DNA from: Phreatobacter oligotrophus
GTDB lineage: Bacteria > Pseudomonadota > Alphaproteobacteria > Rhizobiales > Phreatobacteraceae
Direction of reading: 5' to 3'
Assembly (NCBI RefSeq): GCF_003046185.1
Contig: NZ_PZZL01000004.1
Span: 434,001-498,000 of the forward strand
Length of the DNA stretch: 64,000 bases
Within the stretch, counting starts at the first letter, position 1; the number at the start of each line of letters is the position of its first letter. Position numbers and translations under genes: made by a program. The notes under the pieces are model-generated. The model made no database searches. It was given only the letters and a program-made list of their open reading frames with translations, and was not told the DNA's origin. Shown here piece by piece: positions 59,038-64,000 of the stretch.

Positions 59038-59129
59038 GTCATGCCCGGGCTTGGCCCGGGCATCCACGACTTGAACACGACGCTTGAGGGCCAGAATTCG
59101 TGGATGCCCGGCACAAGGCCGGGCATGAC
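59038..59129. repeat. Palindromic element A, copy 3 (convergent junction)
   Basis: GTCATGCCCGGG ... CATCCACGACTTGAACACG and TTCGTGGATGCCCGG ... CCGGGCATGAC, matching the copies at 41319 and 48329 with a slightly longer centre. It lies between the methyltransferase-like gene and the GH25 lysozyme gene, which converge. Confidence 0.9.
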
Positions 59130-59181
59130 GGGCTCAGGGTCCCGCGGCAGGACCATTCGGGCTTCTTGTCTCGGATGACTG

Positions 59182-60171
59182 TCAGAACCGCGGCCGGGAG
59201 GCCGGCACGGGCGCGCTGGTCATGGCCGGTGTCTCGGCGGTCGGGACGGCCGCCGCCGGAACGTTGGTCGTCGCGGCCGGAACCTGCTGGGCTTGCGTCT
59301 CCGCCGCCGCCACCGTCACGGCCGGCGCAGCCGGAGCCTGGGGCGCGGGAGCCGAGGCCACCGCCGTCGCACCATGGTGGTGATGCCGATGGCGGAAGCC
59401 GGTCTGGGCCAGCTGCTGCCACTGGTGGTGCGAGCCGGCGAAGACGTTGCGGTCCACCGGCGTGGAAATGCCGGCGACACGGCCGGTGGCGGTGATCTGC
59501 CAGAAGGCCCAGCGGCGGCCGGGATAGCGCTCGTGCGGCACGGCCGCGACCGATCTCACCCAGAACGGGTATTCGGCGAACTCGCCGTTGGCGAGCACCT
59601 CGCGATGGAACTTGATGTCGGCATAGATGATCGGCTTTTTGCCGTAATGGCGTTCCATGGCGTGCAGGAATTCCCGCATCTTCGCCTGGGCCAGCGGCAC
59701 CGGAACGCGGCGCGGGCAGGTCGGCGACTGGAAATTCCATTCCACGTCGAGCACCGGGGGCAGCGCATCCGGCTCCACCGGCACATTGCGCTTGAACCAC
59801 TCGATCTGCTCGGCCATGGGCCGGCACCAATAGGTGAAATGGTAGGCGCCGCGCGGGATGCCCGCCCGGCGCGCGCCTTCCCAATTCTCGCGGAAACGGC
59901 TGTCGAGCAGGTCGCCGCCTTCCGTCGCCTTGATGAAGGCGAAGGACACGCCGGCCGCCCTCACCTGCTGCCAGTCGATCGTGCCCTGGTACTTCGACAC
60001 GTCGATGCCATGCACGGGATGGGCGTGATGGCCCACCGTATGCGTGATGGTCGGGAAGGGATGGTCGCCCGTCGCCGCAGCCGAGACCTCGGCCGTCGGC
60101 ACGCTGCCGCAGCCGGCGAGCTGGAGCCCCAGCAGGGTCACGGCGGCGATGAAAAGCGGGCGTCGCGTCAT
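59182..60171 (-). CDS. GH25 lysozyme lipoprotein with His-rich and Ala/Pro-rich tail
   Basis: The ATG at 60171 gives MTRRPLFIAAVTLLGLQLAG followed by the lipobox Cys21, so it is a lipoprotein. The GH25 catalytic domain (about 55-240) shows VHGIDVSKYQGTIDWQQVRA (catalytic Asp), FIKATEGGDLLDSRFRENWE, AYHFTYWC and VLDVEWN with the Asp/Glu pair. After it comes a His-rich spot (FRHRHHHHGA) and an Ala/Pro/Thr-rich tail of about 80 residues, possibly a spacer. GH25 enzymes cleave peptidoglycan between MurNAc and GlcNAc. Product 329 residues. Confidence 0.9.
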   Translation of the reverse strand: MTRRPLFIAAVTLLGLQLAGCGSVPTAEVSAAATGDHPFPTITHTVGHHAHPVHGIDVSKYQGTIDWQQVRAAGVSFAFIKATEGGDLLDSRFRENWEGARRAGIPRGAYHFTYWCRPMAEQIEWFKRNVPVEPDALPPVLDVEWNFQSPTCPRRVPVPLAQAKMREFLHAMERHYGKKPIIYADIKFHREVLANGEFAEYPFWVRSVAAVPHERYPGRRWAFWQITATGRVAGISTPVDRNVFAGSHHQWQQLAQTGFRHRHHHHGATAVASAPAPQAPAAPAVTVAAAETQAQQVPAATTNVPAAAVPTAETPAMTSAPVPASRPRF

Positions 60172-60226
60172 GGTTACGGCTCTGGCGGGAAAATGCGGCC
60201 GCGCTGCGGCGGCCGCCTCAGGACCC

Positions 60227-60946
60227 TTATGCTTTACGGCCGGTTTCTTTTTCGTAGCGCGCCTTGGTCTCGGCATTCGGCGGATAAAGGCCCGGCAGCG
60301 GCAGGCCCTTCTCGACCTCGCCCATCAGCCAGCCCTCGAGGTGCTCCTGCGCCTCGGCGGCCTCCAGCACGGCATCCACCATGTCCTGGGGAATGAGGAC
60401 GGCGCCGTCGCCATCGCAGACCACGATGTCATTCGGGAAGACGGCGACGCCGCCGCAGCCGATCGGCTCCTGCCAGTTGATGAAGGTGAGCGCCGCGACC
60501 GAGGCCGGGGCGGCCGCGCCCGAGCACCAGACCGGCAGGCCGGTGCCGCGCACGCCGTCGGCGTCACGGACGACGCCGTCCGTCACCAGCGCCGCAACGC
60601 CGCGCTTCGCCATGCGGGCGCAGAGGATGTCGCCGAAAATGCCGGCATCCTTCGAGCCCATGGCATCGACCACGGCGATCACGCCCTCGGGCATGGCCTC
60701 GATGGCGCCGCGGGTGGAGATCGGGTTCGACCAGCTCGCGGGGGTGGCGAGATCCTCGCGCGCGGGGACGAAGCGCAGGGTGAAGGCGCGGCCGACCGTG
60801 CGCTTGCCGGCATGGGAGAAGGGCGCGGTGCCCGCCATCCAGATCTTCCGGAGACCCTTCTTGAGGAGCACCGTCGTCAGGGTCGCGGTGGTGATGGTCT
60901 CGAGCTTGGCCTTGACGGCGGGATCGAGCGGCAGGACGGCGGTCAT
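60227..60946 (-). CDS. RraA-like / HMG-aldolase family protein
   Basis: The 239-residue cytosolic protein has the RraA-like fold: TTATLTTVLLKKGLRKIWMA (about 17-36), AMGSKDAGIFGDILCARMAK, and the family motif DGVVRDADGVRGTGLPVWCS (about 120-139) that positions the metal/oxyacid site in related 4-hydroxy-4-methyl-2-oxoglutarate aldolases. The residues needed for aldolase activity cannot all be checked here, so aldolase, dehydratase or RraA-type function remains open. Monocistronic. Confidence 0.88.
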   Translation of the reverse strand: MTAVLPLDPAVKAKLETITTATLTTVLLKKGLRKIWMAGTAPFSHAGKRTVGRAFTLRFVPAREDLATPASWSNPISTRGAIEAMPEGVIAVVDAMGSKDAGIFGDILCARMAKRGVAALVTDGVVRDADGVRGTGLPVWCSGAAAPASVAALTFINWQEPIGCGGVAVFPNDIVVCDGDGAVLIPQDMVDAVLEAAEAQEHLEGWLMGEVEKGLPLPGLYPPNAETKARYEKETGRKA

Positions 60947-61079
60947 GGAGGGTCTCTGGGGTGAGGGTTCGAGGGCACGGAAACTGCCCCACCCCGGCCC
61001 GCCTGTCGAGCGTCGCGGCCATGCGTTCGTGAGCCACGACACATTCGCTGCGCCGGCAGGCCGACGAGCGGCCCTGGCC

Positions 61080-62645
61080 TCAGCCCGCAGCGGCCAGATC
61101 ACGCGGCGGCGCAGCGGCCGCGGCATAGCGCCGCTCGAACTCAGCCACTGTCATCGGGCGCGCCAGATGATAACCCTGCATGAGCCCGCAACCGGCAGCG
61201 CGCAGGAAACGCGCCTGTTCGGCGGTCTCGACGCCCTCGGCGACGACCTTCAGCCCGAGGGCCCGTCCCAGATTGACGACGCAGTGGAGAATGGTCGCCG
61301 CCTCGACGCCGCTATCGAGGTCGGCAACAAAGCTGCGGTCGACCTTGAGGGCGTCGAGGTTGAAGCGCCGGAGATAGCTGAGCGAGGAAAAGCCCGTGCC
61401 GAAATCGTCGAGGGCGATCTTCACCCCGAGTGCGCGCAACTCGTGCGTCACGGCGCGGGCATGCTCGGCGTCCTCGATCATGACGCTCTCGGTGATCTCC
61501 AGCACGAGGCGGTCCGCCGGCAAGCCGCTGTCGGCCAGCGCAGCCTTCACCTGGGCGACGAAATCACCGCGCCGGAACTGGATCGGCGAGACGTTGACCG
61601 AGACGAACAGCTCCTCCCAGCGCGCCGCAGCCCGGCAAGCAAGGCCCAGGATGTTCGCCCCCAGGCGGTGGATCAGGCCGCAGCTCTCCGCCAGGGCCAC
61701 GAATTCAGCCGGCCCCACCCGGCCGCGATAGGGATGGTTCCAGCGGGCCAGCGCCTCGACGCCCTTCATGGTGACGCCGTCGGACCCGAAGATCGGCTGC
61801 AGGTCGATGTCGATCTCGCCATTGATCAGCGCGCCGCGCAGCTCCCGTTCCTGATAGCGGCGCTGGGATTCGTCGCGGTCCATGTCGGGGTGGAACGCCA
61901 CGGCGCAGTTCTTGCCGCGCGCCTTGGCGAGATAGAGCGCCCGGTCGGCGCGCCGCATCATGTCGTCACGCACCGTGCCGCGCTCCTGCGTGGCGCAAAA
62001 GCCGATGGAGGCCCCGACCGACAGGGTGTGTCCATCGAGGGCGATGGGCTTGCGGACCTCGGTGATGATCAGCCGGCAGGCGGCCGCGATGTCGGTGGCC
62101 TCCGGCGCCCCCTCGATCAGCACGGCGAATTCGTCGCCGCCAAGCCGCCCGATGGCGACGTCCGGCCCGCAGACGAAGCGCAGGCGCCGCGCCACCTCCG
62201 CCAGCACCGCGTCACCGGCGTGATGCCCGTAGGTGTCGTTGATCTCCTTGAACAGGTCGAGATCGAGCAGCAGCAGCGTCACGCCGCCGCGGCGCTCGAT
62301 GCTATCGAGCGAGGTCTCGAAGGTGCGGCAGAAGGCAGCGCGATCGGCGAGGCCGGTGAGGGCATCGATGCCCATGGGCAGGAGGAACCGGGAACCGGCG
62401 ATGACATCGCGCTGGGACAGCCGCAGCCGCAGCAGCAGCCCGAGCGTGAGGAGGGTGCCTGCGACCACCCAGGCGCTGATCTGACCAACCCAGGAGCCAT
62501 GGGATCCCATCACCAGCCGGACGGGCGTCCAGGCATGGACGGCGAGCATCAGAGCAGCCGCGGCGATCGAAACGACGCCAAATCCGACCGCCCAGACTTG
62601 ACCGCTCAAGGCGGCATCGGCGCGGCGCTTGACTGACAATGACAT
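61080..62645 (-). CDS. Membrane GGDEF-EAL c-di-GMP signalling protein
   Basis: Two N-terminal membrane helices (about 14-36 and 52-73) are followed by a GGDEF domain (intact GGDEF in RLGGDEFAVLIEG, about 189) and an EAL domain. The EAL motif reads VEALARWNHP, and the phosphodiesterase residues appear intact: SVNVSPIQF (Asn), LEITESV (Glu), DDFGTGFSSL, KVDRSFV (Lys), VVAEGVET (Glu). It may therefore both make and degrade c-di-GMP, or mainly hydrolyse it. There is no obvious sensory domain beyond the short periplasmic loop. The ATG at 62645 gives 521 residues. Confidence 0.92.
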   Translation of the reverse strand: MSLSVKRRADAALSGQVWAVGFGVVSIAAAALMLAVHAWTPVRLVMGSHGSWVGQISAWVVAGTLLTLGLLLRLRLSQRDVIAGSRFLLPMGIDALTGLADRAAFCRTFETSLDSIERRGGVTLLLLDLDLFKEINDTYGHHAGDAVLAEVARRLRFVCGPDVAIGRLGGDEFAVLIEGAPEATDIAAACRLIITEVRKPIALDGHTLSVGASIGFCATQERGTVRDDMMRRADRALYLAKARGKNCAVAFHPDMDRDESQRRYQERELRGALINGEIDIDLQPIFGSDGVTMKGVEALARWNHPYRGRVGPAEFVALAESCGLIHRLGANILGLACRAAARWEELFVSVNVSPIQFRRGDFVAQVKAALADSGLPADRLVLEITESVMIEDAEHARAVTHELRALGVKIALDDFGTGFSSLSYLRRFNLDALKVDRSFVADLDSGVEAATILHCVVNLGRALGLKVVAEGVETAEQARFLRAAGCGLMQGYHLARPMTVAEFERRYAAAAAPPRDLAAAG

Positions 62646-62796
62646 TCCGGATCCCCGGCGGGCACGCAATACACTGGCGGCCAACCTATACGGGCAAGCT
62701 TTAATATTGTGTTGGCACGCCCCGGCGCCCGTTTTGCCACATGAATTGCATGTAGAAAAACGATGAGCCGGCTCTTTTTACGTACCGTAATGCAAC

Positions 62797-64000
62797 CTAC
62801 AACTTAAACCACCAGGTTGCGATGGTGAGAAAACTCAGGAAACCCGTCACGTCCGTGACAGTCGTGACGAAGGGCCCCGATGAAATCGCCGGATCGACGC
62901 GCAACCGGTCGAGCAGCAGCGGGATGAGCACGCCGCCGAGCGAGCCCGCGACGAGGTTGCAGACGAGAGCCAGGCCGATCACCACGCCGATATTGGCGTT
63001 GGTGAACCAGAAGCTGGCCACCGTGCCGGTGATGATGGCGAAGGCGATGCCGTTGATGAAGCCGACGGAGACCTCGCGCCGGACGATGCGCCAGGCGTTA
63101 CGGGGACCGAGTTCGCGCGTGGCGAGGGCGCGCACCGCGACCGTCATGGTCTGGGTGGCGGCATTGCCGCCCTGGCTCGCCACGATCGGCGCGAGGACGG
63201 CGAGCGCCACCATCTCCGCCAGCTGGACCTCAAAGGATTTCAGCACGGTCGTCGCCAGGAAGGCGGTGATCAGGTTGATGAACAGCCAGCGGAAGCGGCC
63301 CTTGGCCGTGGTCCAGACGCTGTCGGAGATTTCCTCGTCCGCCTTGACGCCGCCGAGCTGCTTGATGTCGGCATCCGCCTCCTCCTCGATGACGTCGACG
63401 ATGTCGTCGACGGTCAGGACGCCGACGAGGCGATTGCCCTCGTCCACCACCGGGGCGGAGAGCAGGTTGTAGCGTTCGAACATGAACGCCACGTCCTCCT
63501 GGTCCTCGCTCGCCGTGACCGTGCGCGTCTCCTCCTCGAGGATGTCGGTGACCGCCACGGGGCGCTGGGTGCGCAGGAGCCGGTCGAGGCGGACATGGCC
63601 CTGGAGGTGATAGCCGGGATCCACCACGAAGATTTCGGTGAAGTCGTCCGGCAGATCCGCGGACTCCCGCAGATGGTCGATCACCTGCCCCACCGTCCAG
63701 AAGGGCGGGACGGCGATGAACTCGTCCTTCATGCGCCGGCCGGCCGAGCCCTCCGGATAGTCGAAGGCGCGGCGCAGCGCGAAGCGGTCGCTGGCCGGCA
63801 GCTTGTCGAGGATCTCGCTCCGCTCCTCCTCGTCGAGATCCTCGAGGATCGCGACGGCGTCGTCGGTCTCGAGCTCGGCGATGCCCTCGGCGACCTGCTC
63901 GGGCTCCATCTCCTCGAGGATCTCGACGCGGATGGTCTCGTCGACCTCGGTCAGTGCGGTGAAATCGAAATCCGCCCCGAGCAACTCGACGAGGCGATTG
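62797..64000 (-). CDS. mgtE: Magnesium transporter MgtE, partial (5' end beyond the right edge)
   Basis: The frame is open to the window edge; the visible part runs from NRLVELLGADFDFTALTE. It contains the acidic N-domain repeats (EILEEMEPEQVAEGIAELET), two CBS domains (VVDPGYHLQGHVRLDRLLRT ... VVDEGNRLVGVLTVDDIVDV) and the five-helix channel domain with VASQGGNAATQTMTVAVRAL, the selectivity region. The CBS and N domains gate Mg2+ flow by binding Mg2+. Only the first part of the N domain is missing. It ends 150 bp before the GGDEF-EAL gene start. Confidence 0.94.
   Translation of the reverse strand, partial: NRLVELLGADFDFTALTEVDETIRVEILEEMEPEQVAEGIAELETDDAVAILEDLDEEERSEILDKLPASDRFALRRAFDYPEGSAGRRMKDEFIAVPPFWTVGQVIDHLRESADLPDDFTEIFVVDPGYHLQGHVRLDRLLRTQRPVAVTDILEEETRTVTASEDQEDVAFMFERYNLLSAPVVDEGNRLVGVLTVDDIVDVIEEEADADIKQLGGVKADEEISDSVWTTAKGRFRWLFINLITAFLATTVLKSFEVQLAEMVALAVLAPIVASQGGNAATQTMTVAVRALATRELGPRNAWRIVRREVSVGFINGIAFAIITGTVASFWFTNANIGVVIGLALVCNLVAGSLGGVLIPLLLDRLRVDPAISSGPFVTTVTDVTGFLSFLTIATWWFKL

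Noticed and set aside
41319-59129. CRISPR array formed by the repeated palindromes
   Set aside because: The copies are kilobases apart, lie in separate intergenic gaps, have no spacers between them and no cas genes are nearby.
37741-59129. Insertion sequences or a genomic island in the repeat-rich right half
   Set aside because: No transposase, integrase, direct-repeat boundaries or tRNA-attachment duplication could be seen; the genes are mostly core metabolic.
60381-62636. A 751-codon open frame on the plus strand opposite the RraA-like and GGDEF-EAL genes
   Set aside because: It spans two clear genes on the other strand and has shadow-type composition.

Overview
The window is GC-rich chromosomal DNA from an alphaproteobacterium, most likely of the order Hyphomicrobiales (Rhizobiales). 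The evidence is the fused-tail type of NuoE, the nnr-glnB-glnA block with a sigma-54 promoter, the tig-clpP-clpX-lon-hupB order, rplM-rpsI beside an acyl-CoA/metY block, a ctaA-DUF2842-panC block, DUF1489, and dispersed palindromes of the kind seen in this order. The genus cannot be fixed from sequence alone. No rRNA, CRISPR array, transposase, integrase, phage or plasmid gene is visible. Almost everything looks like vertically inherited core genome.

Layout. 1-9,991: respiratory complex I operon (minus strand, nuoA-B-C-D-E-F, then a lipoprotein and an Ala/Lys/Pro-rich membrane protein, then nuoG, nuoH and a partial small membrane protein). 10,164-11,438: an outer-membrane protein made of two tandem barrel repeats. 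11,753-15,429: tRNA-Asp, a chemoreceptor, an AbrB-type membrane protein and tRNA-Val. 15,554-22,673: protein quality-control block (hupB, lon, clpX, clpP, tig) ending with tRNA-Leu. 22,964-25,789: a Tat-exported cupredoxin-fold protein that has lost its copper ligands, and the NAD(P)HX repair enzyme. 26,043-27,931: PII protein and glutamine synthetase behind a sigma-54 promoter. 28,268-33,925: second chemoreceptor, secreted GlcG/HbpS-like protein, a 70-residue membrane protein, Tat-exported PhoX phosphatase and an alpha/beta hydrolase. 34,082-35,930: ribosomal proteins S9/L13 and a glutathione transferase. 36,156-41,283: acyl-CoA synthetase, thioesterase, enoyl-CoA hydratase, CoA-binding protein and O-acetylhomoserine sulfhydrylase. 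41,450-44,109: heme A synthase, DUF2842, pantothenate synthetase, DUF1489. 44,157-58,407: methylcrotonyl-CoA carboxylase alpha and beta and isovaleryl-CoA dehydrogenase, in the usual leucine-catabolism order but spread out by unrelated genes. 58,507-64,000: methyltransferase-like membrane protein, GH25 lysozyme lipoprotein, RraA-like protein, GGDEF-EAL protein and the 3' part of mgtE.

Functional threads: aerobic respiration (complex I, heme A synthase); nitrogen control (PII, GlnA); leucine/isovalerate breakdown (Ivd, MccA, MccB, with general acyl-CoA enzymes nearby); proteostasis (Lon, ClpXP, trigger factor); phosphate scavenging (PhoX with a possible Pho box); sensing and signalling (two chemoreceptors, one c-di-GMP enzyme).

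I did not find a convincing new multi-gene system. The observations most worth checking are: a family of about 90-bp palindromic elements whose three copies all sit between convergent gene ends; a sharply bounded patch of foreign-looking codon use inside mccA; the copper-less multicopper-oxidase homologue; a large secreted cysteine-rich protein with a single CxxCH heme motif; the tandem-barrel outer-membrane protein; and two adjacent 15-bp palindromes upstream of the glnB sigma-54 promoter.
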